A stretch of DNA of 64,000 nt from Gammaproteobacteria bacterium (GCA_024235015.1 JACKNG010000004.1:434001-498000), one strand, 5' to 3'; counted from the stretch's first letter, positions 27,757 to 36,611 are shown. Numbers and translations are program-made. Notes: generated by a model not told the origin, from the letters alone.

Positions 27757-27831
27757 GCGAACCGTCCGGTTTCTGCGCACTGCAGTGCTGGTCGCGCGGC
27801 TGGAACGACCGGCCGGGTGTGGCGACGTTGT

Positions 27832-28584
27832 TCAGACAGCGGCTGAATCGCGCGTACGACGCACCCGCCGGAACCCGGCCAGGCCGGCCAGTACGAGTCC
27901 GAGGCCTGCCGGCTCCGGCACGTCACGCACCGGCGGCGGGTTGGTGGTGAACACCGGGTTCTGGGCGGTGTCGTCGGAGGTCAGCACGGCCATGAACGCG
28001 GTCGAGCCGCCGTGATCCTCGAGCTGCATGGCGAGGACGTTGGTGCCGGCATGGGTGTAGTCGGCGCTGATGTCGAACACGTGCTCCCAGCGGAAGCCCT
28101 GGCCCTCGGCGTTGACGCTGCCGGTGGCCTGCACCCCGTTCAGGTACATCGAGTTGATGCCGTTGTCGACGGCCAGCCACAGGGTCAGCGCGGTGGGCGC
28201 GGCGAGGTCGAAGGCGATGCGTACGAAGGGATCGTAGTTGACGCTCCACAGCGTGCCGCTGGCCGGGATGGCCGGCGCGATGCCGCCATAGGGTGCGCCG
28301 GCGTTGCCGAAGCTTGCGTCGCTGCCGAAGGTCGAGGCGGGGTTGGCGGGGTTCGAGGTGAACGGCGCGTTGCCGCTGAACCAACCGGAGTCGTCGAAAT
28401 CGGCGGCGAGCCAGTTGGCCGGCACCACCTGCGTGGTGGACGCGGTGGCGTTGACGTAGCGCCAGGTGGCGTTCTGGTCGAAGTAGATGTTCAGCGCCGA
28501 GGCGGCGCCGGTGACGCCGGACAGGCTGAGGGCGAGCAGGGCGTAGAGGACGCGGCGGGTGGTCGTCGAGGATGTGCGGTGCAT
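27832..28584 (-). CDS. PEP-CTERM sorting domain protein
   Basis: 250-residue exported protein. A signal peptide (residues ~1-30, ending ASA) precedes a beta-rich extracellular part (WRYVNATAS, DDSGWFSGNAPF, LWLAVDNGINSMYLNGV) resembling carbohydrate-binding jelly-roll domains. The C-terminus has a textbook PEP-CTERM signal: VPEPAGLGLVLAGLAGF and an Arg-rich tail (RRVRRTR). Expected to be processed by an exosortase encoded elsewhere. ATG at 28584. Convergent with the toxin gene. Confidence 0.88.
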   Translation of the reverse strand: MHRTSSTTTRRVLYALLALSLSGVTGAASALNIYFDQNATWRYVNATASTTQVVPANWLAADFDDSGWFSGNAPFTSNPANPASTFGSDASFGNAGAPYGGIAPAIPASGTLWSVNYDPFVRIAFDLAAPTALTLWLAVDNGINSMYLNGVQATGSVNAEGQGFRWEHVFDISADYTHAGTNVLAMQLEDHGGSTAFMAVLTSDDTAQNPVFTTNPPPVRDVPEPAGLGLVLAGLAGFRRVRRTRDSAAV

Positions 28585-28849
28585 GGTTTTCGTGCTCCGG
28601 GCATGGATCTGGATGGGAAGGTTTTAGCAAGAGTCGCGCCAAGGCGCCACTGTCCCAGGTAATCAGTGGGTTACTGGTTCTCGGACCGGCCATGCGCGTG
28701 ATGTTGTCGCCGCCGGGAGACGCCTTGCGGGTTGGTCGTCGCGGAGGCGCGCGCGAGCGCGGCCGCGACCGGTGCGAGATTCTCGCTGGCGCGTTCCGTG
28801 CACCTCGCTAAGCTGTTCGCTCGATCCGACCTCGCGGGAGGCTGTCGAC

Positions 28850-30358
28850 GTGAGCGATACGCAGGATGCGGGGCGGCGACCCGCTGAGGCCGTCGACTAC
28901 GACCTCGTCGTCATCGGCGCCGGCATCGCCGGCATGAACGCGCTCGAAGTGGCGAGCCAGTACCTGCCGCGCGGCGCACGGGTCATGCTGGTCGAGCGCC
29001 GCGCGCGCAGCGGCGGCATGTGGTGCGACACCTACGACTACGTGCACCTGCACCAGCCGCATCCCATGTTCACCGCGGGTGACGTCGAGTGGACGCTCGG
29101 TGCGCCGCCCCAGCACCTGGCGAGCAAGCCGGAGATTCTCGATCACTTCCAGCGCTGTCATGCCCGGGTACGTGAACACTTCACGCTCGACGAGCGCTTC
29201 GGCTGGGCGTACGTGGCGCACGAGGAAGTCGCGGTCGGCGACGGCTGGCAGGTCGAAGTGCAGGTGCGGCCGCTCGGCGGCGACGGCGGCGCGACCACCG
29301 TGCGCGCACGCCATTGCATCCGTGCCTTCGGTTTCGAGGCGCCGCGCAATCCACCGCTCGAACTGTCGAGCACGGCGGTGGCCTCGCTATCGCCCGATGG
29401 CGGCGGCCTGCTCGGGCCGGCAGCGGTCAACCCGGACAAGCCGGTGTGGGTCGTCGGCGGCGGCAAGACCGGCATGGATACCGCCCATGCCGTCCTGAGC
29501 GCCTGGCCGGGGCGCGAGGTCAACCTGCTGGTCGGGCGCGGCACGGCGTTCATGAGTCGCGACCGATCGTTTCCGACCGGGCTCCGGCGCTGGTGGGGCG
29601 GCAAGCTGACCCTGCGCACGTTCACCGATCTCGCGCGGCGTTTCGATGGCGACAACGAGCAAGAGGTCTTCGCGCATTTCATGCGCCGCTACGCGGTGAC
29701 TCTGGATCCCGGCTTTGGCCAGTACCTGCTGGGACTCATGTCGGAAGCCGAGAACGCCTTCATCCGCGCCGGCATTCGCGAGTACGTGAAGGACTACCTC
29801 GTCGACGTGGTCGACGCGGATGGTGTTCCGATGATGGTGTTGCGCAGCGGCGCGCGGCGCCCGGTCGTGCCGGGCACGGTGTTCGTCAACTGCACCGGTT
29901 ACGTGCTGCGCGGCCCGACGCACTACGAACCCTACGTCTCACCGCATGGCACGGTGGTGACGGTGAGCCCCAACGCCGGCATCCACATCCTCACCACCTT
30001 TGCATCCTATTTCCTCACCCACCTGCTCTATCTCGGCAAGCTGCAGGCGGTGCCGCTCTACGAGGTCGATCACCACGCCCTGCTGGCGGCGAATCGCACC
30101 GCCATGCCCTTTGTCTGCATGGCGCAGATCCTCTACAACCTGCTGCTCATCCTCGACGCCGTGCCGATGAGCGTGATGCGCGGCTGCGGCCTCGACTTCG
30201 ACCGCTGGTTCCCCCTGCCCCGACGCATCGCCGCCGGTCTGCACCTCGACCGCAACAAGGCCGATTACCGCGCCCACTGCCGCCGTACCCTCGACCGCGT
30301 GCGCGCGCGTTTCGGTATCCGCTGCGGCGTGCTCGAAGGGCGGCGGGAGGCGGCGTGA
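28850..30358 (+). CDS. FAD-dependent NAD(P)-binding oxidoreductase, flavin monooxygenase-like
   Basis: 502-residue flavoprotein with two dinucleotide-binding motifs: VVIGAGIAGMNALEVA near residue 20 and VWVVGGGKTGMDTAHAVLSAWPG near residue 200, spaced as in flavin-containing monooxygenases. The HPMFTAGDVEWTLG block and VNCTGYVLRGP replace the usual FMO/BVMO fingerprints, so substrate and exact reaction remain open. I chose GTG at 28850 with GGGAGG 9-15 bases upstream. The gene is followed by a dense REP group. Confidence 0.8.
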   Translation: MSDTQDAGRRPAEAVDYDLVVIGAGIAGMNALEVASQYLPRGARVMLVERRARSGGMWCDTYDYVHLHQPHPMFTAGDVEWTLGAPPQHLASKPEILDHFQRCHARVREHFTLDERFGWAYVAHEEVAVGDGWQVEVQVRPLGGDGGATTVRARHCIRAFGFEAPRNPPLELSSTAVASLSPDGGGLLGPAAVNPDKPVWVVGGGKTGMDTAHAVLSAWPGREVNLLVGRGTAFMSRDRSFPTGLRRWWGGKLTLRTFTDLARRFDGDNEQEVFAHFMRRYAVTLDPGFGQYLLGLMSEAENAFIRAGIREYVKDYLVDVVDADGVPMMVLRSGARRPVVPGTVFVNCTGYVLRGPTHYEPYVSPHGTVVTVSPNAGIHILTTFASYFLTHLLYLGKLQAVPLYEVDHHALLAANRTAMPFVCMAQILYNLLLILDAVPMSVMRGCGLDFDRWFPLPRRIAAGLHLDRNKADYRAHCRRTLDRVRARFGIRCGVLEGRREAA

Positions 30359-30369
30359 GAATTGCCGCG

Positions 30370-30742
30370 GGTGTCTGACACCGCGGCGCAACGGTTTGAT
30401 TCCGGGCCGACTGGCCGGTGACTGGGACCGCTCTTCGGCACCGGTTTTCGCGTGCTGGGTTGGGCAACGCGTGTGCATCACTGCCGGTCACCGGCGGCGG
30501 GCCATCACCGGCCAGGACAGTGCGAGAGATCAGGCCGTTGAGCTTCGGTGTCAGACACCAGGTCCGCCGACAACAGGCCCGTTGCGCGGCCGCGTCGGTG
30601 TCTGACACCGGGCGTCAACGCGGATTGGGAGGCAGACCTTCATCGGTGCCAGCCGCCAGCGGCCGGCCACCGCCGCGAAGGTCGACGCGTGAGATCAACC
30701 AGTTGAGCTTCGGTGTCTGACACCGGGTGTCAACACGTTGAT
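30370..30742. repeat. Dense REP array (four exact units)
   Basis: Exact palindromes at 30370-30382, 30547-30559, 30597-30609 and 30712-30724, with TTGA heads at about 30386-30398, 30531-30541 and 30694-30706 and an inverted head at 30730-30741; a decayed GGAGGCAGACC lies near 30629. The 402-base gap 30359-30760 contains these repeats and no gene. The last unit ends about 19 bases before the next start codon, so it forms part of that gene's 5' leader. Confidence 0.9.
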
Positions 30743-30760
30743 TGAGGGTAGACTGCGACG

Positions 30761-31660
30761 ATGCCGCGTTTTGCCGCCAACCTCACCACCATGTGCCGCG
30801 GGCAATCGCTCACGGCGGCCTGTGCGGCAGTGCGGGCGCTCGGTTTTCGCGCCGCCGAGATCCTCTTTCCCTACGATCATCCCGTTGCCGAGGTGCATGA
30901 CGCGCTGGCTGACGCCGGCCTCGAGCTCCTGCTCGTCAACACGCCACCCGGCGACTGGTCGGCGGGTGAGCGCGGGCTGGCGGCGCTGCCCGGGCGCGAG
31001 GGCGATTTCGAAGCCGCCTTCGCCCAGGCCCTCGACTATGCACGCGGGCTGGGGGCGCCGATGATCCACGTCATGGCCGGGGTCGTTCCGGCGGGCGTGC
31101 CGCGGGCCGAGTGCGCGGACGTCTTCGTCGCCAACCTGCGCACGGCAGCCCGGCAGGCGCAGACACAGGGTGTCCGTCTCCTGCTCGAGCCGCTCAACGG
31201 GCGTGACGTACCCGGCTACCTCCACGCCACGGCCGCCGAGGCGCGCGCGCTGATCGAGCGCATCGGCGCGCCCAACGTCGGCCTGCAGTTCGACTTCTAC
31301 CACCTGCAGATCACCCAGGGCGATCTCGCCGCGGCGCTCGCCGAGCATCACGACATCATCGGCCATGTGCAGTTCTCGAGCGTGCCCGGCCGCCACGAGC
31401 CGCAGTACGGCGAGGTCAACCTGCCGTTCCTGTTCGAACGCCTCGACGCGCTCGGCTACGCCGGCTGGGTCGGCTGCGAGTACACGCCGAAGACGGGCCT
31501 GGAAGCGGGTCTCGCGTGGGGACGTGCCTATGGCCTGGGCGGCCTGCTGGCGGTGTCTGACACCGACGCTCAAGTCGTTGATCGGGGGGAGCCAGTGGTG
31601 TCTGACACCGCGAGGCAAGTCCTTGATCGCGTGGGTGAGGAACGGGAGGGCCGGGGCTGA
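30761..31660 (+). CDS. hyi: Hydroxypyruvate isomerase-like TIM-barrel protein with REP-encoded tail
   Basis: 299-residue protein of the AP-endonuclease-2/xylose-isomerase-like family. MPRFAANLTTMC, LLLEPLNGRDVPGYL, VGLQFDFYHLQITQGD, HVQFSSVPGRHEP and GWVGCEYTPK are hydroxypyruvate isomerase (Hyi/OtnI) motifs with the Glu, Asp, His and Glu metal ligands. These enzymes are usually about 260 residues; the last 35 or so residues, starting VSDTDAQ, are encoded by two REP units in the frame, so the native stop seems to have been lost. It interconverts hydroxypyruvate and tartronate semialdehyde, or a 2-oxo-tetronate relative. Confidence 0.87.
   Translation: MPRFAANLTTMCRGQSLTAACAAVRALGFRAAEILFPYDHPVAEVHDALADAGLELLLVNTPPGDWSAGERGLAALPGREGDFEAAFAQALDYARGLGAPMIHVMAGVVPAGVPRAECADVFVANLRTAARQAQTQGVRLLLEPLNGRDVPGYLHATAAEARALIERIGAPNVGLQFDFYHLQITQGDLAAALAEHHDIIGHVQFSSVPGRHEPQYGEVNLPFLFERLDALGYAGWVGCEYTPKTGLEAGLAWGRAYGLGGLLAVSDTDAQVVDRGEPVVSDTARQVLDRVGEEREGRG
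31552..31627. repeat. Two REP units inside the 3' coding end of the isomerase gene
   Basis: Palindromes at 31552-31564 and 31597-31609, same orientation, each followed after 5 bases by a head ending TTGATCG. Both are read in the same frame as VSDT. Confidence 0.92.
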
Positions 31661-31671
31661 GCCCGCGCGCC

Positions 31672-32175
31672 ATGTCACTCGACGCGCAGTACATCCAGGC
31701 GGCCGCCGACCGCACCATGATCGCCGACCTGCTCGGCCGCTATGCCTTCGCCATCGATTACGAGACGGCCGACCCGGCGGCGTGGGCGGCGCTGTTCACC
31801 CCGGACGGGTGTTTCGAGATCCCGGTGATGAAGGTCGTCGTCGAGGGCCGTGCCGAGTTGACGGAGTTCGCCGCCGGCCTGCAGCGCACCATCCCCGGCC
31901 TGCATCACGTGATGAGCAATTTCTACGTCGATGTCGACGGCGACCGCGCCCGCGGGCGCTGCGAGTTGAACGAGTTCCTGCTGCGCCCCGAGGGCATCCA
32001 CAGCAACCTCATGGGTTGGTACGACGACGAGTACCGGCGCGACGGGCCGCGCTGGCTGTTCCACGTGCGCCGGGTGATGGTGCCGCGCGATGCCAGCCGC
32101 GTGGTCACCGGCGGGGTCATCGGCGAGTACTTCGCCGAGTACCTCGCCTTCTGCAAGCGCTACCGGCGCGACTGA
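31672..32175 (+). CDS. SnoaL-like (NTF2 fold) protein
   Basis: 167-residue alpha+beta cone-fold protein: DRTMIADLLGRYAFAIDYETADPAAWAALFTPDGCFE is the standard start of the SnoaL-like_4/ring-hydroxylating-beta-like group, followed by LHHVMSNFYVDVDGD. Such proteins act as dehydratases, isomerases or cyclases; the substrate is not readable. ATG at 31672, 11 bases after the isomerase stop, so probably co-transcribed. Confidence 0.8.
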   Translation: MSLDAQYIQAAADRTMIADLLGRYAFAIDYETADPAAWAALFTPDGCFEIPVMKVVVEGRAELTEFAAGLQRTIPGLHHVMSNFYVDVDGDRARGRCELNEFLLRPEGIHSNLMGWYDDEYRRDGPRWLFHVRRVMVPRDASRVVTGGVIGEYFAEYLAFCKRYRRD

Positions 32176-32227
32176 GGCTCGGCAACGCGCCGCCCGCTGC
32201 CGCCGCGCGCGAGCGCGCGGCGGTTCG

Positions 32228-32872
32228 TCAACGCGCGAGTTCCGCCGGCGGGGCAATCCCGGCGGCGAGATCGGCCGAGGCTTCGGGTGCCCCCATGACC
32301 GTCGTCAGCGGGATCACCCCGGCCCAGTGCGGCAGCTCGAGATCCTCGGCGTCGTCGACCGGCCCGCCCGTACGCAGCTTGGCCGAAGCCTCGTCCAACG
32401 GCAGGCGTACCAGCATGGTGGCCTTGAGTTCCTTGGCCAGGTGCGCGCGGTAGTGCTCGCGCGAGAGCGGAATGAGGCGTTCGGTGAAGCGGTAGAGCAG
32501 TTCCGCGCGTTCGGCTTCCGGGACCGGTTCGGCACAGCCGAACATCACCACGCTGCGGTAGTTCATCGAGCAGTGGAAGGCGGAGCGCGCCTTGACCAGG
32601 CCGTCGACCAGGCACACCGATACCGATACCGGCGCGCCGTCCGCGAGCAGTTTGAACAGCCGGCTCGAGCGGCTGCCGTGCAGGTACAGCCAGTCGTCGA
32701 TACGCGCGATGGCGGTGGGAATGGAGAAGGGCTGGCCGTCGACGACGAAGGCAACGTGGCCGATCAGGCTGGCGTCGAGGATGGCGTGGACGGTATCGGC
32801 GTCGTACTGGCCGCGTTCGGCCATCTGGCGGACGCGGCGGCGATCGCCGCGCGGTGGGATGTCGGCAGTCAT
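32228..32872 (-). CDS. Pyridoxamine 5'-phosphate oxidase-related flavin protein (Nim-like)
   Basis: 214-residue split-barrel FMN protein. IGHVAFVVDGQPFSIPTAIARIDDWLYLHGSRSSRLFKLL is characteristic of the PNPOx-like/nitroimidazole-resistance branch; VCLVDGLVKARSAFHCSMNYRSVVMFG follows. Probably a flavin reductase or a haem/F420-type binder; no evidence for B6 synthesis. I start at ATG 32872, where the compact family N-terminus begins, rather than 13 codons earlier. Convergent with the SnoaL-like gene. Confidence 0.82.
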   Translation of the reverse strand: MTADIPPRGDRRRVRQMAERGQYDADTVHAILDASLIGHVAFVVDGQPFSIPTAIARIDDWLYLHGSRSSRLFKLLADGAPVSVSVCLVDGLVKARSAFHCSMNYRSVVMFGCAEPVPEAERAELLYRFTERLIPLSREHYRAHLAKELKATMLVRLPLDEASAKLRTGGPVDDAEDLELPHWAGVIPLTTVMGAPEASADLAAGIAPPAELAR

Positions 32873-32987
32873 GGACGTGCTCCGGGCTGATGGCGCGACC
32901 AGCCGCGCCATGGGTAACAGTGTACTTCCGCGCGCACCAGTAAACCGTCACCCGTGGACAACGTCACCGGCCTCGCCGCAGGCGGGG

Positions 32988-33752
32988 TCAACGCGCGCAC
33001 AGGCCGCCGTCGATGGTGACGATGGTGCCGGTGGTGAAGGCCGAACGGTCCGAGGCGAGGAAGGCGACCATGTCGGCGATGTGTTCGACCTTGCCCGGTG
33101 GGAACTCGCGGTCGAGCAACTCGCGCCAGCGTTCGGCATCGCCGAGCTTCTCGGCGGCGAAGGCGCGCTGCATGGTCACCATGCGTTCGGTCTCGATGAA
33201 GCCCGGGTTGATGCCGACCACGCGGATACCGTCCGGCGTGCTGCGCGCGCCCAGCGCGCGGGTCAGCGCCATCAGGGCCGCGTTGCCACCGGCCCCGGCG
33301 GCGTAGGCCGCGGTCGGCTTCTCGCCGCCGGCGCCGATGATGTTGACGATCACCCCGCCGCGGCGCTCGCGCATGGCGGCATAGAAGCGCCGCGTCATGT
33401 TGATGTAGCCGAACACCTTGAGATCCCAGGCCGCGCGCCAGCGCGCCTCGTCGACGGTGTCGAGGCTGCCGGCGGGAATCGCGCCGGCGTTGTTGACCAG
33501 GATGTCGACGTCGGCCTGGGCGGCGGCCAGTGCATCGACCTTGGCGCTGTCGGCGAGATCGAGCGCGGCCCAGGTCGGGGTGGTGCCGGTACTCGCCGCG
33601 ATGTCCGCGGCGGCGGCCTCCAGATCACGCGCCGTGCGCGCGACCAGGTGTACCGCGCAGCCCTCGGCGGCGAGCGTGCGCGCCGTGGCGAGACCGATGC
33701 CCTTCGAGGCGCCCGTAACCAGCGCGCGTCGTCCTCCGAGTCCGAGATCCAT
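32988..33752 (-). CDS. Short-chain dehydrogenase/reductase lacking the YxxxK signature
   Basis: 254-residue SDR. Cofactor motif GASKGIG (residues 14-20), NNAG motif (~92-95) and C-terminal GTIVTIDGGL are standard. In the active-site region the usual YxxxK is absent: the sequence reads AAYAAGAGGNAALMALTRALG, with Asn where Lys aligns and Tyr seven residues before it. Related SDRs with GNAALM-type sequences exist, so this is probably a subfamily trait, but the chemistry may differ. ATG at 33752; the open frame upstream is shadow. Confidence 0.87.
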   Translation of the reverse strand: MDLGLGGRRALVTGASKGIGLATARTLAAEGCAVHLVARTARDLEAAAADIAASTGTTPTWAALDLADSAKVDALAAAQADVDILVNNAGAIPAGSLDTVDEARWRAAWDLKVFGYINMTRRFYAAMRERRGGVIVNIIGAGGEKPTAAYAAGAGGNAALMALTRALGARSTPDGIRVVGINPGFIETERMVTMQRAFAAEKLGDAERWRELLDREFPPGKVEHIADMVAFLASDRSAFTTGTIVTIDGGLCAR

Positions 33753-33970
33753 ACCGTTTCCCCCTGGGCCAGAAAGGCGACAGTTTAGAGGGAGAAAGCT
33801 GGTCGGGCGCGTTGCGCGAGGCAGCGAGCCGGCGAACGCGCCCGCCCGCGCCGCCGACACCGGGCGCGAACCTCGTTTCTGCCCGCAACGCCACGAGCGG
33901 CGGACACGGTCTCGACGTGACCGTGGCGCTCGCGCACCATGGGCGCCGAAGCGCGGACACCGGTTCGCGC

Positions 33971-34600
33971 GTGAGTCGCCGTGCCGTGAACCCCCTACCA
34001 AGCATCCTGTGCCTGGCCGCACTCGGCCTGTTGCCGTTGGCCGCGGCATCCGCGGCGGACGCTGCGCAACTCGCTGCCGAACGCGGCGACGTGCTCGAGG
34101 AGACCCGCTTCGCCCGCGGTGAGCTGTCGGGGCGTCTCGCCGAGGTGCGCTACACCCTGCCCGGCAGCGACGCGTTCAGCGCGGTCGAGATCCGGCGCAC
34201 GCGTCTCGAGGTCGAGGCCGGTGCGGCACCCGTACTGAACCTGGAGACCACCGCGGGCGGTTCGCGCACGCTTGCCGTGGGGCCGCTGGTGGCCGGCGCG
34301 GCGCAGGCCAACCTCGTCGACCGCGACGGTGACGGCCGCTTCGACAGCCTGGCCTGGCGTGCGCCGGCGGCCGACGGCAGCGGTGTGATCGAAACCGTCG
34401 ACTACGATTTCGACGGTCAGCCCGATGCGCGGCGCAGCGTGTACGAGGACCGCGTCGAGACCGCGATCTGGCTGCGCGAGGGCTGGCACGACCTCGTCGG
34501 TGAAGGCGCGGCGCGCCACGTCGTCATCGATGGCCGCGACATCGCCGTCCGCGCCGACGGCCGTGGCCGTTACCGTGAAGCGAACGGAGCAGAACCTTGA
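33971..34600 (+). CDS. Uncharacterised secreted protein with a Ca-binding-like Asp motif
   Basis: 209-residue protein with a signal peptide (hydrophobic ILCLAALGLLPLAAASAADA after VSRRAVNP). The mature part contains DRDGDGRFDSLAW and DYDFDGQPDARRSVYED, two Asp-rich loops of EF-hand/thrombospondin-type-3 style. I do not recognise the family. Start GTG at 33971 is the nearest to the signal peptide; GTG at 33986 is an alternative. It overlaps the next start by four bases (TTGA), so it is translationally coupled to yaiI. Confidence 0.62.
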   Translation: MSRRAVNPLPSILCLAALGLLPLAAASAADAAQLAAERGDVLEETRFARGELSGRLAEVRYTLPGSDAFSAVEIRRTRLEVEAGAAPVLNLETTAGGSRTLAVGPLVAGAAQANLVDRDGDGRFDSLAWRAPAADGSGVIETVDYDFDGQPDARRSVYEDRVETAIWLREGWHDLVGEGAARHVVIDGRDIAVRADGRGRYREANGAEP

Positions 34601-35043
34601 AAATCTGGGTCGATGCCGATGCCTGTCCGGGGGCGGTCAAGGAGGTCATCTTCCGCGCCGCCGAACGCCGCCGGGTCGAGACGGTGCTGGTCGCCAACCA
34701 CGCGGTACCGGTGCCACCCTCGCCGTGGATCCGCGCCCTCAAGGTCGCCGACGGCTTCGACGTCGCCGACAACGCCATCGTCGCCGCGGTGGCGGCGAAC
34801 GATCTCGTCGTCACCGCCGACATCCCGCTCGCTGCCGAGGTGCTGGCGAAGGGCGCGCATGCGCTCAACCCGCGCGGCGAGGTCTACGACGACGACACCA
34901 TCCGCCAGAAGCGCGCCATGCGCGATTTCATGGACACCATGCGGTCGAGCGGCGTGCACTCGGGTGGCCCGCCGCCGTTCGGCGCGCGCGACAAGAAGGC
35001 CTTCGCCGACGCCTTCGATCGCCTCCTTGCGCGCTACGCTTGA
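34597..35043 (+). CDS. yaiI: YaiI/YqxD family (DUF188) protein
   Basis: 148-residue PIN-like UPF0178 protein. MKIWVDADACPGAVKEVIFRAAERR, VADNAIVAAVAANDLVVTADIPLA and the C-terminal GPPPFGARDKKAFADAFD match the family from start to end. The cluster of acidic residues suggests a nuclease-like site, though the function is not established. TTG start at 34597 with GGAG 8-12 bases upstream; it overlaps the upstream stop. Confidence 0.93.
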   Translation: MKIWVDADACPGAVKEVIFRAAERRRVETVLVANHAVPVPPSPWIRALKVADGFDVADNAIVAAVAANDLVVTADIPLAAEVLAKGAHALNPRGEVYDDDTIRQKRAMRDFMDTMRSSGVHSGGPPPFGARDKKAFADAFDRLLARYA

Positions 35044-35061
35044 TCAAGCACCTGCCTGCCG

Positions 35062-35179
35062 GGTGTCAGGCACCGATGACCCCAGGTCGAAGGCTCGCCT
35101 CTCGGTGTCAGACACCGACGCGTATCGACGGCTCCGCCAACGCGAGCAAGCAATGACGTGATCGGCGGTGTCAGACACC
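35062..35179. repeat. REP triplet between convergent genes
   Basis: Decayed GGTGTCAGGCACC at 35062-35074 and exact palindromes at 35104-35116 and 35167-35179. These are the last REPs in the window; I see none from 35,180 to 64,000. Confidence 0.88.
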
Positions 35180-35200
35180 GCCGATCAGGCCACCAGGCCA

Positions 35201-36013
35201 TCACAGCACGCCGTGACGGCGGCAGAACTCGTCGGTGATGTCGGCGATCTGCTGCGGCGCCTCGAACATCGGGTAATGGCCGATGTCGTCGAGGTGCAGG
35301 GCCTCGCCGTGGGGCAGGGCGGCGACGGTCTCCTCGACCAGCTCGCGCGGCACCCAGAAGTCGTCTTCGCCACGGATCACGAGCACCGGCCGCTGTACTG
35401 CGCCGAGCTTGTCCAGCACGTCGTGCTGCGACCAGCCTTCGAGGTCGCCGACGGCCGCACGCTGGGCGTTGCGATGCTGCCAGCGCAACTCCTCGACCAG
35501 GGCCGGCGCGGTGTTGCGGCCGAGCGATTCGAGCGCGGCCCGCTCCATCATGTCCTGCCAGCCCGGCGCCCAGGCGGGATGCTCGAGGTGGGTGGGGCAG
35601 GGGAAGGTCGGCGAGCGGCCGAGCCCTTCCATGGCGATGCCGGCGGCCATTTCCTGCCAGTGATGGGCGGCGTAATCGAGGGTGATGTCGCCGCCGATGG
35701 AGCAACCGGTGATGACCGGGTTCTCCAGGCCGAGGGTCTCGACGAACGCGTGCACGAACTCGGCATGCTCGTGGATGCTGCGGTGCTGCTGCCAGGCGAC
35801 CGGGTAGGAGCGCGCATGCCCCGGCAGGTCGAGGGCGTAGGCATGGAAGCCGTGGGCGGCGTAGATCGGCAGGATGTAGCGGTATTCGAGCGAACTCGCG
35901 CCGGCGGTGTGGATGCACACCAGCGGATGGCCGCTGCTGCCGCACTCGTCGTAGAAGGTGCGCGTGCCATTGACGTCGATGTAATGGCCGGTGATGTCTT
36001 CGGGGGTTGCCAT
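35201..36013 (-). CDS. Alpha/beta hydrolase
   Basis: 270-residue alpha/beta-hydrolase. Oxyanion-side LVCIHTAGASS, nucleophile elbow TGCSIGGD (Ser ~105), acid Asp in VIRGEDDFWVP and His in DDIGHYPMFEAPQ form the triad. Substrate unknown; C-C bond hydrolases and esterases share this layout. ATG at 36013, 28 bases after the SCP2-like gene stop and co-directional. Confidence 0.88.
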   Translation of the reverse strand: MATPEDITGHYIDVNGTRTFYDECGSSGHPLVCIHTAGASSLEYRYILPIYAAHGFHAYALDLPGHARSYPVAWQQHRSIHEHAEFVHAFVETLGLENPVITGCSIGGDITLDYAAHHWQEMAAGIAMEGLGRSPTFPCPTHLEHPAWAPGWQDMMERAALESLGRNTAPALVEELRWQHRNAQRAAVGDLEGWSQHDVLDKLGAVQRPVLVIRGEDDFWVPRELVEETVAALPHGEALHLDDIGHYPMFEAPQQIADITDEFCRRHGVL

Positions 36014-36040
36014 GAACGGGGTCTCCGGGGTGGCGCGGCG

Positions 36041-36463
36041 TCAGGCTGCGACCTGGCGCAGGGTGTAGGCGAGTTCGAAGGTGGCCTCGGTGAGACGGCC
36101 GGCCTCGACCAGGTTGCCCTCGATGCGGATGTCGACGCTGAGTTCGCCGACCCGCGTGAGCCCGGGGTCGTCGTCGAAACGGCGCTTGCCCGGGTAGGTC
36201 AGGTCGGCCCACTTGCGCGCGCCCGAGACCAGCAACTGCCAGGCCGCGCTGCTCCCGCACAGCTTGAAGGTGTAGCCGAACGGCGAGGGCGTGGCCTGGT
36301 GATCGATGACACGGCCCTTGTAGACCTTGAGCCACAGGCAGTCGTCGTCGACCTCGATCTGGATCGCGCCGTCGAACACGGCGGCCTGGGTGGCGAAGGC
36401 GGGATTGGCATTGAGCGCGTCGACGAAACGCTGCTGCAACGCGGTATCGGCGAGAAAGGACAT
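36041..36463 (-). CDS. SCP2-like sterol-transfer family protein
   Basis: 140-residue protein resembling the SCP2 lipid-binding fold: FDGAIQIEVDDDCLWLKVYKGRVI, PSPFGYTFKLCGSSAAWQLLVSG and KRRFDDDPGLTRVGELSVDIRIEGN. Such small proteins often accompany steroid or lipid catabolic enzymes. ATG at 36463 follows GGGGAGA. It lies in a run with the hydrolase and the luciferase-like gene upstream. Confidence 0.65.
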   Translation of the reverse strand: MSFLADTALQQRFVDALNANPAFATQAAVFDGAIQIEVDDDCLWLKVYKGRVIDHQATPSPFGYTFKLCGSSAAWQLLVSGARKWADLTYPGKRRFDDDPGLTRVGELSVDIRIEGNLVEAGRLTEATFELAYTLRQVAA

Positions 36464-36611
36464 GCGGGTCTCCCCGGTTGAAGTGTGACGGAAAGCATCG
36501 GCGGTGGATGCCTGTGCCGATGATAAATAAACCCGTGCGCTCGTGGTCGCCATCGCCGCGCCGCGAGCGGCGTGCCACCCGCCGTGGTCGGTGCGACCGG
36601 TCGCGCCGTGT

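Noticed and set aside
30370..30742. CRISPR-like array of palindromic repeats
   Set aside because: Spacing is irregular, orientation varies, and the same unit is dispersed over 34 kb near a RAYT; no cas genes are present.
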